Under the pieces are notes generated by a model. That model was not told the DNA's origin and did no database searches. It saw only the letters and a list, made by a program, of their open reading frames with translations. Of a DNA stretch of 64,000 nucleotides, positions 46,017-58,159 are shown one piece after another. Positions within the stretch are counted from its first letter, which is position 1. Every line of letters starts with the position of its first letter. The stretch comes from Auriscalpium vulgare (Eukaryota > Basidiomycota > Agaricomycetes > Russulales > Auriscalpiaceae), in contig JAHBBC010000062.1 in NCBI GenBank assembly GCA_019915015.1, positions 18,847 through 82,846 of the forward strand, read 5' to 3'. Position numbers and translations under genes: made by a program.

Positions 46017-47520
46017 ATGCCTGCCGAAGAGCTCGAACCAACCTCCCCCGAGGTCATGCTTGCATTCTACCGCCGCTTGTACCCATTCAAGTCAATTTTC
46101 AAGTGGCTAAATCACGAGCACACACCGTCACGTCTCTTCACCAACCGCGAAATCGCGTTCACGCTCCAATCCGACGTGTATCTGCGCTACAACTCATTCA
46201 CCACCGCTGAAGAGTTCAAGAAGCAGACTTGTGCGCTCAATCCAACGCGTTTTGAGATTGGGCCAGTGTATACTGCGCGAGTACGTGGCCGGCAACCTCG
46301 CGTCGCGTGCAGTATTGACCATGGGTACAGCCGCGCGACAAGAAGACCATTCGTCCGTCTGCTTTTACGCCCCTCCTCCGCGAGCTAGTATTTGATATCG
46401 ACATGACCGACTACGACTCAATTCGGACGTGCTGCCAGGGCGCCGACATCTGCAACCGCTGCTGGGGTTTCATCAGCGCAGCGGTGCTCACACTCGACAC
46501 AGCGCTCCGCGAGCAGTTCGGGTACAAGTACCTGCTGTGGGTGTACTCCGGCCGTCGTGGCATACATCTGTGGATCTCCGACCGCGAGGCGATGGAGCTC
46601 ACCGACGACCAGCGTCGGGCGATGGTCAATTTCTCACGGTCGTGCAGGGCGGGAAGGAGATGCACAAGAAGGTGAACGTGAGGATAGGGAAGGACCCGGT
46701 GCTCCCTCCTTCGGTCAAGTGCGCACCCATCTGCACTTGCAAGGATCGCGCTGACTCGCCTTCAATACAGGGCTGCGTTAGAGCCGCTCGTCGAAATTTT
46801 CAGCAATCTCATCTTGGCCGATCAAGACTGCTTCAAGAGCGATGATGGGTGGGAGGAGCTCTTGACTCTCATTCCAGATAAAGACGTCGCCAAAGTCCTC
46901 CGGAGAAAATGGAACGACGACGAAGACCGCTCATCGGAAGACAAGTGGGATGACTTGAAGAGCGAAGTTGGCAAATATGCCAAGACAAGTCGCGAGCGCG
47001 TGCGTCTCCCTCTCACCTGCACCGAGTCCTTTACTGATCCTCAGGGTCGCAGGCCACGATGAAAGCCGCCATGGAGGATATAATCCTGCAGTATACCTAC
47101 CCGCGGATCGATGCGGAGGTTTCGAAGCACCGCAACCATTTGCTGAAGGCTCCGTTTTGTGTCCACCCCAAGACAGGCCGGATATGCGTCCCTATTGATC
47201 CCGCGCGCATCCAAGAGTTCGACCCGGCGCGAGTGCCGACTGTAGGGCAGCTCCTGCGGGAGCTTGACGCTGCCACACCGGAGAACACCGCTGGAGAGCA
47301 TGCAGGTAGCCGAGTATCCCCGCCACCTGCTGCGACCGATTTGAACTTATATTCTTGCAGACTGGGAAAGAACGTCATTGAAGCCATATGTCGAAATGAT
47401 GGAGAAGCATGCCGCAAGCTTAATGGCGGAGGTCCGAAGAGAAAAGATTGCGTCAGGTATGTTGCCCGTTCACCCGCGGACTAGGCGACTAACGCTCCGC
47501 AACCAGACACGACTTGGTAG
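46017..47520 (+). CDS. PRI1: DNA primase small (catalytic) subunit
   Basis: Start 46017 (MPAEELEPTSPEVM), about six exons, stop at 47518-47520 (..DTTW). The last exon is short (GAC split by an intron from IAS). Motifs: YRRLYPFKSIFKWL and NREIAFTL at the N-terminus, PRDKKTIRPSAF, and the catalytic metal-binding LVFDIDMTDYD. A zinc-binding cluster follows (CCQGADICNRCW), then YSGRRGIHLWISD, and the C-terminal HRNHLLKAPFCVHPKTGRIC with VPID. Known role: in the polymerase alpha-primase complex it synthesises RNA primers for DNA replication. Length and motif order match eukaryotic p48/p49. It starts 214 bp after the OPT stop on the same strand. Confidence 0.92.
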
Positions 47521-47787
47521 ACATCCGCCTGTACCTTCACCTCTGTAACGTTACCTCCGCTGTATTTTTGCGCTCTTTGTGTCTTATCTATCTTGCCGAT
47601 GTCCTATCCTAAAGGCCTAACTCCTCCCTCGGGCCCTGAAGTCACTGCGCACGTGACCTAGTGACCTCACCTCGAGCCTCCGAACACGCCCGTCCTTCAA
47701 TGCCTCCGCTACAAATAGTACGCGTGTCCGAGCTCGCTCGGCGTGGCTGCAACCACCCATCAAGACTCACCATTACGACCGCCCGGA

Positions 47788-48512
47788 ATGTCGTCCTTTG
47801 TACCCTCTCCTGCCGCGTCCTTCTCCCCACAGCCCTCATCTATGCCGCCCATGCCGAACAGCAACGGTCCAGCGGGCAAGCCATGCTCTTCGGCATCCTT
47901 GCAGTCTTCGTCTCGGTGTTTGCAGTGTTCGCCATCGGTGGCGGCCTGTGGCACCACTACAGGCGGGGAGGGCCTCAGAACGGCATCGTGCTAGAGTACG
48001 ACGAAGCCGCTGGTGAGTACAGGGGTGTGCCGAAGCTGTGGGAGGTGTGGGCCGAGGATGTACACGAGAAGCACGAAAAGTCGTGTCCGTGGGATGGGCT
48101 ACAGGTGCGCGCCGTTGTCTGAGTGCGATATGCCCCGCTCACCGCGCCACGCCGTGTCTAGCCCCTTGCGATGGAGATATACCCAGCGTCAAACGGCACG
48201 AGTCCCGGGGAGACCCCGCCACGACATGACTGGCTTCCCCATATCCGCCGCTACACCTCGTCCTCATCATCCGCTTCGGACGAGCAGTCCGTGGACGAAA
48301 AGTCCGTGGCGAAGACCCCGTCGGATGGCGAGGGCGAGACGGGCGCGGCGCAAGTCTCATTCATAATAGCGATGCCGTACCCCGGCTGCAGCACTAGGGC
48401 GCCTCAGCGCGACGTGCGCTGGTCGGGCGCCACCCTGCGGCGGCCAGACTGGATCCGTGGAGAGTACGTTATCGGCACGCATCATGCCCCGTTCCGGGAA
48501 AACGAGGCCTGA
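47788..48512 (+). CDS. Single-pass membrane protein of a fungal AMP-motif family (member 1)
   Basis: Best model: 47788-47799, 47862-48104, 48162-48512 (62-nt and 57-nt introns), 201 aa. Without the first intron a different upstream ATG (47661) would be used, so the N-terminus is uncertain. One transmembrane helix (AMLFGILAVFVSVFAVFAIGG) is followed by WHHYRRGG, then PKLWEVWAEDVHEKH, CPWDGLQ, PLAMEIYP and VSFIIAMPYP. The same order (TM, LxxVWA, W-D-Q, V-x-hydrophobic-AMP) appears in the convergent gene at 48886-49552. I know of no experimentally defined role; the layout (short outside, conserved cytoplasmic motifs) could fit a membrane adaptor. Confidence 0.62.
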
Positions 48513-48885
48513 GGTCCGAGGATGAGCTGTAGAAATTGTTCTTTTCGGCATCTTTTCTAGGTCATGTCATTCCCGCATAGCACTTTGGTCTTACTATCCT
48601 GACTTTTTGGGAGCACTATCAGACTGACACACACACCTTCTGTGATAGACTTGCATATTCTATCCTACATGGCTGCCTAATTTCTGATCCTCTGCATAGA
48701 TGCAAGTCTCGTACCCTCACATACATGCCATTGTTTGTCTGGCTATGATGTCGTGAACACGCGCCTACACGCGCTGTACTACTGTACAGAAATCTGAAAT
48801 CATTCAAGCGTAATCCCAAAAGGAAAATTATAGAGTACAGGTAAATGGACGTGGGTATCGCGAACCGTTGTTCATTTCGTTGATG
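48513..48885. other. Intergenic region between convergent genes, no gene seen
   Basis: 373 bp between the two stop codons. AT-richer than its surroundings, as expected for 3' ends and polyadenylation regions. Confidence 0.5.
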
Positions 48886-49552
48886 TCATCGTACAGCACC
48901 TGTAATGGCTTCGACGTCCACCGTCCATGGCATCTCCACCAAGCCGATCACCAGCTCTTCCGAGCGATGACTCTGGGCGCCGGGGGAAGACGATGCCTCC
49001 AGTTCAGAGTCTGTGCAGTCTGGCTCGTGTTGCGACGGCATGGCAAGCAGCACCGCGACCTGCAAACTGGCTGGTTCATGCGTCGGAGTCGGCTCCTGAA
49101 GGAGCGTCGACTTCGCCTTCGGCTTCCATCTCGACTTCCATGTCGTGGTCGGCGTGTGCTCTGCCGGCATGTGCGCAGTCTCCGACAGCACAGAAACGGA
49201 AAACGGCTGGCCGCCGAGTGAGTCTCGACAGTCTCTTATACAGAAGCAGACGCACCTGCGCATCCTTCCACTTGAACTCCTTCACATTCCTCCCGTCCGC
49301 CCATACGTCGTACAGCTGGGGCTTCTCTGCCTCCGCCGCGAGCACCACGCGTCTCCTCTGGCGGTCCAGCAGGTCCCTCCCCGTCACCTTCCGCCACACG
49401 CACAATACCAGAATAAACGCAGAGAACCCGCCGATGGCAATGAAGCCTATGATGATGGGTGGCGACGTGCCGCTCGCGAAGAACGGCGGCGGGTCGCGTG
49501 TGTCGGTCGCCGAGGGCGGCGCCGAGGAGGACGAGCTCGTCACGCTGGACAT
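48886..49552 (-). CDS. Single-pass membrane protein of a fungal AMP-motif family (member 2)
   Basis: Exons 49552-49256 and 49206-48886, 205 aa. A Ser/Thr/Pro-rich N-terminus (MSSVTSSSSSAPPSATDT), probably outside and O-glycosylated, precedes one transmembrane helix (PIIIGFIAIGGFSAFILVLC). The cytoplasmic part is basic (WRKVTGRDLLDRQRRR) and carries KPQLYDVWADG, FKWKDAQPF and VAVLLAMPSQ. These correspond in order to the motifs of the neighbour at 47788-48512. The two genes face each other, so they are probably an old inverted duplication or two members of an expanded family. Confidence 0.68.
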
Positions 49553-49894
49553 GGCGAGGGCGGCGGGTGGGCGGGCGCAGTGTTCATCGTGCGTGGGGGA
49601 AGACGTGCTCAGAGACGTATTATAGGAATTTGGGTCTTGTGAACATGCGATGACGTAAGTCGAGGAGAGTGGGCATGCCGGGAACGCGCCGAAGCCTGTC
49701 TGTTCCTCGCCGCCCTATCCGAGCCTCTCGATTCTCACAACTGCCTCTAGGCGGGGCGGCGTGTGCCTACATCTCTCTTTCCGGTGTGCTGGTCGCTGTG
49801 ATCCGTCCCAGGGGCTGCTGCGGATCGCAGAGCAAGAATAGAAGAAGTGCCTAGTGTACACTGCCATACAGCGGAACATGCAGTGGGTGCGAAA
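49553..49894. other. Intergenic region, no gene seen
   Basis: Upstream of the membrane-protein gene and 3' flank of the CYP53-like gene, both on minus. No supported frame. Confidence 0.45.
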
Positions 49895-51859
49895 TCACGA
49901 CCGCCTTTTGATCCCAACCTTGCACTCCAGAGGCTTGCGAAGGAAACCCTCGCTTGTATCAAACTGCATTCGAATGAGCAATGGACACGCGCTCGCACTT
50001 CGAGAGATCAGACGCACGTGCTTCTCCGGGTTCTCCAGCACGATACTGTAGCGCCGCATGATCGAAGAGATGATGACCAACAGCTCCATGTTCGCCAGGT
50101 TGCGGCCGACACAAGCTCTACAAAGATGTCAGCGGTGATCTTGTTTCACGACCCGTAGAAGACGCTAACCTAGGGCCAAACGAAAACGGATTGAAGGTGC
50201 GCTGAATCGCCTCGCTATCCCGCTCAAACCACCGCTCGGGTCTGAAATCCTCCGCGTCATCTCCCCACACCTCCGTGTCCCTGTGAATGGTGTAACTCGG
50301 CACGCTGAGAACCGTACCCTCGGGGAAGGATCGACCTAGCACCGTCAAGCCGCCCTCCGGAACGATGCGCGGCAAGCCAATCGCCGAGGTCGAATGCAAA
50401 CGGAGAGACTCGTTGATCACCGCCTCGAGGTATGGCAGCTTCTTGACGACCTCGAACATCGACACAGGGTCGTCGTCGTTCTCGAGCGCAGCATCGAGCT
50501 CCGTTTGAAGCCTCTTCTGGCACCGGGGGTTCGTCGCGAGGTAGTATGTGATGGCGCACGAAGAGCTGCCACCCAAATGTCAAACAAATGTCAGGTCACG
50601 AAGAGAAGGGAGTGCACACTTTGACGTCGTGTCGCTTCCCGCGATCAACTGCGTGAGCGCCTCAGCGGTGAGCTCTTCCCGACTCATGGGTTTGCCTTCG
50701 TCGTCCTTTCCTTCCTGCAGCTTGCTCAACAGATCCACGCGATATGAGGGATTTGACAAGCGCTTCGCCACCGCCGCCACTGCCAACCCGGCGAGGTTCT
50801 GGACTGCTTTGCCGCCTTTGCTGTACCACGGGATGTAGCGCTTGACGAAGGGTCGAACCCACGGGGGCAGAACGCCCATAGATGCGGAATACTCGCCGCG
50901 GTCGTTCAGAATCTTGACGGCGGGAATGTGAACGACCTCGTATTCGGCTTTGTCTTCCCCGTATGACGATATAGCTTGCGTAGTATCCTTGGCAACTGGG
51001 GCAGAGTCCTTTGCTGCCTGGAGCATCCCGAAGGGCGATCCAAACGCCAGGTCGCCTGTGGAGATAGAGTCAAGCGCCAACGTCCACAGGCGGATAGAAT
51101 CTATGCACACCTATGATGTCAAATGCGAGATAATTAAACCCTGCAAGAGTTCGTCAGAGACACATTAACATCGAGCCGCTGGAAACATACATGGCAAGCA
51201 GTCGAGCCAGACTCTGCCCTCACGACCCTCCCATCCGCCCTCACCGTCGTCGCCCCTCAGACCCTTCGCGCCGCCGTCACACAGCCTATCCCACTGCTGC
51301 AAGAACGTCCTCACATACTCTCTCACATACGGCTCGAACTCGAGTACGTTCCTCTGGGAGAATATGTGCGAGACGATCTTGCGCTTGCGGGCGTGGGCCG
51401 TGCGGTCGCGGGTGTTGAACAGGCCGCGCTGGATGGACACGAATGCGTCGTAGAAATTGGACTTGAGCGAGCCGTTGCCGTGGGCGTAGACGACCTGCAG
51501 CGCTGCAGGGTCGGCGATGGACACGTGGTTCGGGGCGAGGCGCACAAACGTGCCTGTGGCGGGGCATGCGGGGAAGTGACGTAAACAACCCGATCGTTGA
51601 CGACGCTGGGCCACGCATGCGCACCGTATTGCTTGTGCAGCTCGTGCACGACCTCGGAGCGATGCCCCTTGGCGGCGACACGCCCTAGCCAAAGATCCGT
51701 GAAGCGAGCGAACCAGGGGCCGGGGTAGGCGCGAACACCGTGCGGATCGAGGAGCCAGGCGATGACATGCACGAGAATGACCGCGGCAGGAAGTAGTAGG
51801 AGGAGGGTGGTCACGTCGAGGCTCTTGACGCGTTCGACAATCTGTGAGGGGATGCCCAT
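49895..51859 (-). CDS. Cytochrome P450, CYP53-like (benzoate 4-hydroxylase type)
   Basis: Start 51859 (MGIPSQIVERVKSL), N-terminal membrane anchor (TTLLLLLPAAVILVHVIAWLL), multiple exons, stop 49897-49895. Motifs: GPWFARFTDLWLG, RDRTAHARKRKIVSHIFS, WFNYLAFDIIGDLAFGSPFG (built from a small exon between two introns), and I-helix IAGSDTTS. Further on are the K-helix ESLR, FRPERWF, and the haem-binding FNPFSFGPRACVGRN with the Cys ligand, whose codons are split by the last intron. The DLAFGSPFGML and YSKGGKAVQNLAG segments are typical of CYP53, which para-hydroxylates benzoate in fungi. Subfamily and substrate are inference. ER-bound and dependent on P450 reductase. A minus-strand TATA run lies 72-85 bp upstream of the start. 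Confidence 0.87.
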
Positions 51860-51930
51860 GGTGGTAATCGGTGAAGAGTGAGAACAATCAAAGCCGGGCA
51901 AGCTGTACATAACCTTGTGAGCGGGGCCCC

Positions 51931-51944
51931 TTATATATATATAC
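51931..51944 (-). promoter_or_regulatory. TATA run upstream of the CYP53-like gene
   Basis: The alternating tatatatatata tract ends about 72 bp before the start codon at 51859, at a distance compatible with a core promoter element for a short leader. Confidence 0.5.
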
Positions 51945-52930
51945 GGATCTTGCATCACGAGCTCGTGTAGCGCTCCGTATCATCGCGCGGCCAGGAGTTA
52001 CACGTTACAGTACCCCTTCCAACCTCAAACGCCTACTCCTACTCCTACACCGTGGGGTGCACAGACTCGACCTACTACTCTGTCTTGCCAGTGGCTGCCT
52101 CCACGAGTGACTGGTATTGTAAGTACCCGAGGACCGAGGTTACGCAAGCCAGATCATTGATCACACTGATAGCCCTCCTCTGCTCCTCAACCGAGGCCGG
52201 CCAACCGATATCAGAACATTGCTAGGAAAAACTTGTTGATGCGACAGGCCGGCAGCAGTCTCTGTCTGAATGGCGGTCAGAAATGTCTGCGGTGAGCGGA
52301 GTTGAACGCTCACGCAATGGAACGAAGATGGATGTATGGATGCCACGTCCGACGAGTGGCGGAACGACTGTCTTCCGCGCGTGGTCTGCAACGGAGACTA
52401 CCGTCCGACAGTACTCCGGTCCCCGGACGGTAAGGTCATCGTTCGTTATTCAGAATCACCGACGCTGAAACCGCAAAGCCGACTCCACGAGTGAAAAGTG
52501 TCGCGCAAGAAGCGCGAAGCAGGAAGCCGGCTCATGATTCAACGCAGCTGGAGTTTCAACCTGTCGCAGTGCGCTTCAAAGTTCAAGTACGCTCCGGTGT
52601 TCTTCACTTGTCCTACCGAGAGAAGACAGAAGACGCTGCTGGGAAGCCGGGAGGTTGCCGTCGAGTTTCGTGGTATCTGCAAGCGCCTGTGCGCAAAAAG
52701 TGGATCCCACACTTGCTCAGTTGCTGTGCACTAGACAAATGGCAGTTTTTCCTGTAGCGGAGGTGAGTCAGGCGCGAGGTGAGTCAAGATGACGACCTGT
52801 TTTCGGCCACAACGTCGTGTCGGCCGACGACGATAATGTGCTACAATAAGTAATCTATTGTTGGATCGGTCCATGGTAGACCATTGTGCTCGACACGCGG
52901 AAATGATGGCGTCGTGACAAAACCCTACAC
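51945..52930. other. Intergenic region of about 1 kb, no gene seen
   Basis: Left flank of the truncated transposon. Frames are short and unsupported. I looked for the missing 5' half of the EamA transporter on both strands here and did not recognise it. Confidence 0.45.
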
Positions 52931-52933
52931 ATT

Positions 52934-53146
52934 AGGGGAGCTCAGAGTAGACCGTTTTCGTTTCCGTTTCGTTTTCAAACGCCTTTCGTTTTCGATTCGG
53001 CCCGCGGCATAAGTGACCCGATGTGTGACAATCGTGTGACTTTAGGTGACGCTCGCGTTGTGCGGCGTCTTCGTGTCTCACACACTCATTCCCTCGCGAT
53101 ACCTCCTTAATCTACACTCTCCTACTCTCTTAATGCCCCGGAAACG
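52934..53146. mobile_element. Truncated PIF/Harbinger-like element (single terminal repeat)
   Basis: Matches the accessory-gene end of the full copies from the first base of the terminal repeat through the accessory start codon and first codons (ATG CCC CGG AAA CG). Homology then stops abruptly at about 53146. It is preceded by ATT, like the full copies. No second terminal repeat was found downstream by reading to 60.6 kb. The sequence after the break continues a transporter gene in a different frame. Confidence 0.88.
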
Positions 53147-53976
53147 TGGCGCTCATTGGAGTGCTCGGAGCGACTGGTGCCTGTAAGTCGCCAAACCACT
53201 GTCTCAGAAACGAATAGCACTCATTCACGGTGCCTTGGGCGTAGATACATCCATCCGCGCAATCGGCAAACGCGCGCATCCGCTGCACTCTCTCACTTTC
53301 TTCTCCTCACAATGTGTCGTCGTCGCCTCCGCTGCGTTCGTGATCCCCGCCGCTATCTCCTTGCTTGTGCCCTTGTTGATGCATCTTCGACCGCAGGATG
53401 ATCGTGCTACGGATACCCCCCGTGATACCCACCAAGATAGAATGGCTGGCGGCTCTTCTCCTTATAGGGATTTTTGGTTTTATCGCGCAGGTGAGTCCGT
53501 CACTTTTGCCACTTCCGAGTAAAATCTAAAAATTGGCAGACACTGCTCACAATGGGACTGCAGCGGGAGACAGCGGGGAGGGGCACCCTCGCTCTCTACA
53601 TCGGGGTACGTTGGGGTACGGCATCTGTAAGCGGCGCCACTAATGACCCTTCTTGTAGATCATCTTCGCTCTCGCCCTTGAGCGCGTATTTTTCCATGTC
53701 ACTCCATCGGCATTATCTATCGCAGGAACCGTCATCATCATGTCATCCGCAATCTACGTCGCCGTAAGTTATTTGCTTCTTATCACCGCGCTTTTGCTTT
53801 ATCCTGGCGACTGACCCCATACGCAGCTCACGAAAGACAATGCGACTCCTAAGCAGCCGACACAGATTTCACTGGAGTTCCCCGGTGAAGCGGCGTTAGA
53901 AGAGGGATTACTGGAAACGACGCGGGCACGGGGGATAGAAATGAAAAATGTGGAAGGGAAGGACGGGGGCGTGTGA
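53147..53976 (+). pseudogene. 5'-truncated EamA/DMT-family transporter
   Basis: Exon pieces: 53146-53182, 53245-53335, 53397-53490, 53540-53605, 53659-53763, 53827-53976. Spliced together they read VALIGVLGATGAYTSIRAIG, then HSLTFFSSQCVVVASA, PTKIEWLAALLLIGIFGFIA, QTLLTMGLQRETAGRGTLA, and LERVFFHVTPSALSIAGTVI. This is the second EamA half of a drug/metabolite transporter with its cytoplasmic tail. The first half, including the start codon, is missing and replaced by the transposon fragment. The accessory ATG of that fragment is out of frame with the transporter and meets a stop after 17 codons. The remaining exons and splice sites look undamaged, so the truncation is probably recent. Confidence 0.8.
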
Positions 53977-56900
53977 GCAATTGCTGCATGAGGTCCGATT
54001 CTGCGCTGATAACGATTATTGCGGCCGCTTCGAGATAGATGAGCCTCTAGACTAACGCACTCTCTGTATCGCAACGAGTTGTAGCTTTATGCTGGAGCTG
54101 CAGATGGAGACGAGTCGGATGACAGGTGGGTGATTCAGACGCCACTGGCGGCGTATCGCGGCGGTCGCTGCCCAGTGGCGATGTCCACCGTTGCACTGGG
54201 TCTAGAAGCGTCGACCGAGAACCCCCCATAGCAGTGACGGATATTACCACGGGGAAGGCTCGGAAGCACGTTGGCCATGCGGTGCATTGCATCGGGTGCT
54301 CTGGGCAGCTTGCAGCTTTGCGGTGAGCCTGAGCGTGCGTCTGCATATGATGGTTGTTTAAGTCGCTCCTCAGATTGGAAGCCAGGGTCGACGCGGGGCC
54401 TGTCGGCCAACACCTCATGAAACAGTGTGGCGGAAGTTGATTGGCAACCGTGGACGCGCACCCTGGGTACGATTCCAGGTTTACTGAGACAATTGCGACT
54501 CAGCGAACATTCTTCCATCCTACATGGCAGCAGGATGACAGCATGGCTTGAAGTCTTGATGGGCGAAGATATTGGAGAAGGTTGCGCTTTAGCAACTAGG
54601 GAGTTTGGCAATTAGGAAACTCGCCGTGCCGTTCAGCTCGTGTTGCGACCTCAGACAGGCATCAGCTTTCTCAGCTCGGTTCGATTGACAAAACGGATGC
54701 CCGCAGGTTGTCGAACCGTTAGGGTTTGCCTACTAGTAGCACCGTTGTAGCTTCTCGTTAACCTCATGTCATAATCGACCTCACGGTGCAATGGGGCATA
54801 GTTGGGGAACGACTCCCTGGACATGAACAGTATCCTCAGAATTGACCGTCAGCTGAGGCGGAAGGCAGTCAATGAGACTGGGTCGGATTACTAGAGAGCG
54901 GGGGACCCGGAACACCGCAGGCTGCGTGGTTCGCGCTGGCTCGCGACTGGTACTATGATGCTCGCCTTCTTGATCAGCTTCATCGGTGTGCCTTTTCTTC
55001 TGGCTGTCCAACTAGCTTCGAGATCGGCGTTGCCGGTGCAGTGAAGGTGTGTAGATGTTTCACTACGAGATGTTTTCACACATGTGTGTCGTGTCGTCTG
55101 GCCTGCTCGAGTCGTTCCACGGCATTTTTTGGCGTTGCGCGTGTACCGCAAGATAGAACGTGCATAGCCATGTGCAAATCCCGTGCGATGTTTAATGATG
55201 GCCGTTTATCCATCGACAAGGAGACGATGATGCACCGGTTGGCCATAGTGTCATCTTATCAGCCGTTGTGCTGACTCCTCGGGTGTGTGCCAAATAACAG
55301 CGAAGTCTTCTTGATCTTGTGCGTCGAATCTTCCGGGCTCCCACAGTGACTGACCCACCGGACGGCGCCGTTCATGCACAATATCGCTAGCCGTGGTTCA
55401 AAGTATTCCCCGACATTAAATTGCCAGGTACTATAGGAGCCTGTAGGAGCTGTCCGTCATGCCCGACATGTTTTGATGTGGAATTTGGCTCCAGCTGGCC
55501 GGTATTCTACTGAGATTGCCGACGCCGCAAATCTGTGATCGGAGAGCAATGCAGGGGCACGTCGCCTGCGACAAAATCGGGCACCCACGCACAGAGCCTC
55601 GGCCACCCCAATTCCCGTCCCGCGCCGGGCAAACAATCATTAATCCATTCCCGCCTTCCCGTTCGATTCAACATGCTTCCTCGCCTCGCAAAGTGTGTCA
55701 ATCTCCGTATTTTTCGTTATCATTTTGCTGCCGGTGGCACAGTACTAGCGCGCTGATTGACAGGATCACAGAGACCGAGAGTTGTCGTGACAATTCAGAT
55801 CGCATGTCATCGAGTGGATTTCATTATAGCCACGAGATAAGGGTACGTTTCTGTTGCAATGACTACAGTGTCTGGTGTACATCTGAGGCTTTACTGTGTA
55901 GAAATCTCGATATTGAGAATGTTATTCTATCATGCATGCCGCAAATGAGTAGTAAACATACTATCGCGGACGGCAGACTCGACAGAGTAAGCACCATTGA
56001 GCTGGTCTTGCAAGATTCCCGTTGATGTATGACTGGAGCCGAACGCGAGGATAGCACAGCATGTGTCGTCATCCTCACGGCGTCCGTGATAAAGATTGTG
56101 AATCCAGGAACGGCTCCTCTTTGTTATGCGTTTGAGTGAGGGCCGCGCACCAAGCTCAGCTGCACCTGGTGTCCAAGGCTATACGCCACGCCTCAGTTTT
56201 AGGTGCGTTTTTTACGCGTTTAAGAACCGTTAATCAGCCCTGCCACAGGATCCCAGATCTTCCCAGATCCACAAGTCCTCGAGACCACCATCATTGTCTC
56301 GGATACACCCGGCGGCTCGCAGGACGGAGATACACATCGGCAGATCTGTTCATAACGAGCCTTAACTTCCTTTGACTTTTCGGCCAGTGCACCGCTCATA
56401 GCGACCCGGCTTTTTAGGAGTGGCCGGTGCGCATATGCATCGTGGTCACGGCACGGCAACTAAAACCTTGATATCGTGGCAGATCCATGCCTTCCGCGTT
56501 TCAGCATGTCTCGAAAATTCAAGACAAGATGAGCCACTGATGAGCCTCCCTTTCTAACTATGCTCGGGTATACTGTTCGAGACCTCATCGACTCATCCAA
56601 CGGCCTCGATTGCCGAGCGGAACAACTGTTCGTGAGTGCCATTCTCCAATTATCAGGGAAGCCCCACGACGGAGGGCACAGAAGCAGTACTCTGCGGCCG
56701 ATCATATTTTGCAGGGCTCGGATCCGGTGATCTGGGTGAATTCCGTGTCCTTCTCTCTAATTGAATCTGGGTGGGTCCCTCCAGGCTCTTGCCACACGAC
56801 CGCATTCTGTTTCAATTGGAACTCCCTCAGCACCCACTAGACGTACATACTTGCAAGGCCATTTATATTCATACGATTGTACTCACAGTCCTGCCTTGAA

Positions 56901-58159
56901 CAAGGGACGGCCCGTCATGCAACATGGCGCAACATACATGGCATTTGGCTGCTGGGTGATTGCAATTGGGAACTATGATACTATTTTTATTGGCTGACAT
57001 CCCCATCCCTCCTGAAATTCGTGCATTGCGTCCGAACACGTCTCTGATGCAGTCAAATGACCGAGAGTCAATGTGAAGTGGTCTCATAGAACAGGCCCAC
57101 AATATCGTATTGCGCCTCATCGACTCTGTCCAGGCAGAGCAACGGCGAGCATTCAACTGCCCTTCGACCTGTCTGCATCTGAGCTGCAAGGCTCTCTCAT
57201 CTGTGCGTGGACTACTGCGTGACTGAAGCTTGGCCGAGTATTTTTGTGATCGCGCAACGCGATGGCACCACCCTACAGATCATGTCGTCCACGACACGAA
57301 CTTAGCAGGTGGCACTCTAGTGTCTCCCTTGACGATGGCGTGGACCTAGTCACCAGCACGTACTAGACAACAATGTAAGTAAGTACTCTTGCCAAATAGA
57401 AGCGGCACAAGACGCAAGACACACTGCGCCATCCCCGAAACACAGCGCCTCTCCCAATCCTACCTCACGAAGGACAATTATAGGACCTCTCACCCTTTTC
57501 GGACAATTGTCGCCTCGGGTCCACTCGAACGCGCGGTTTGGAACCGGTTATTGCGAGCTTTCCTTGCAGTATTTGGAGGTCTTCATGTCATGAATGACGT
57601 TGACTTCACAGCAGCAATGGCGAAATTTGGTATGCGCTCTCACACCATGTACACTGTATAGGCTCTCTGTGAAGCCAGACCCACACCTCGCCTTGAAGTC
57701 GGTCCCATCACCGACACCATCATTGAACCAGCACGACAACGAGAATCATCGACCATGTCTTCCATTGTTTCCCCAACTGCCTGCCAGTCTCTGGATCCTT
57801 ACCGTCGACAAACAGACAAAAAGTAAACGAAGATATCCTCGAAAAGCTGTGCGCACACCGGGAACCCCATGAGGTGAGTTGTCGCCAGTGGAACTAGCCG
57901 CGCTGGGTTGACTGACTAATAGTCTGATATTATAGTCTACGGCAAGCTATCCCGACCTTGGTTGAATACAAAGCACCGGCTCCACTCCTCGACACGGCAA
58001 GTTCACTCTTCCTACGCACTCATGTCGGATTTTCCTGCTGGAAAGATGATGCTTATTCATTGCGAAACAACGCAGACACGGGCCGTAGTGATGTACAGAT
58101 AGATGAAGATGTGAATGGATGTCTTACCGGGCGGCCACAGATGTCTATGCCCCCGATCT
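53977..58159. other. Gene-poor tract of about 4.2 kb
   Basis: No frame longer than about 170 codons and none with recognisable motifs, coherent splice structure or codon bias like the neighbours. No terminal repeats, reverse transcriptase or integrase motifs were seen. Composition appears more AT-rich than the genic parts. It may be decayed repeat or gene remnants; I cannot assign it. Confidence 0.5.

Noticed and set aside
47661..47861. Frameshift in the membrane-protein gene between two overlapping open frames
   Set aside because: A normal 62-nt GT..AG intron (47800-47861) joins MSSF to the transmembrane frame, so no frameshift is needed.
52934..53146. Possible MITE (short non-autonomous element)
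   Set aside because: Only one terminal repeat is present and the internal sequence is the intact start of the accessory gene, so it is a truncated copy rather than a miniature element.
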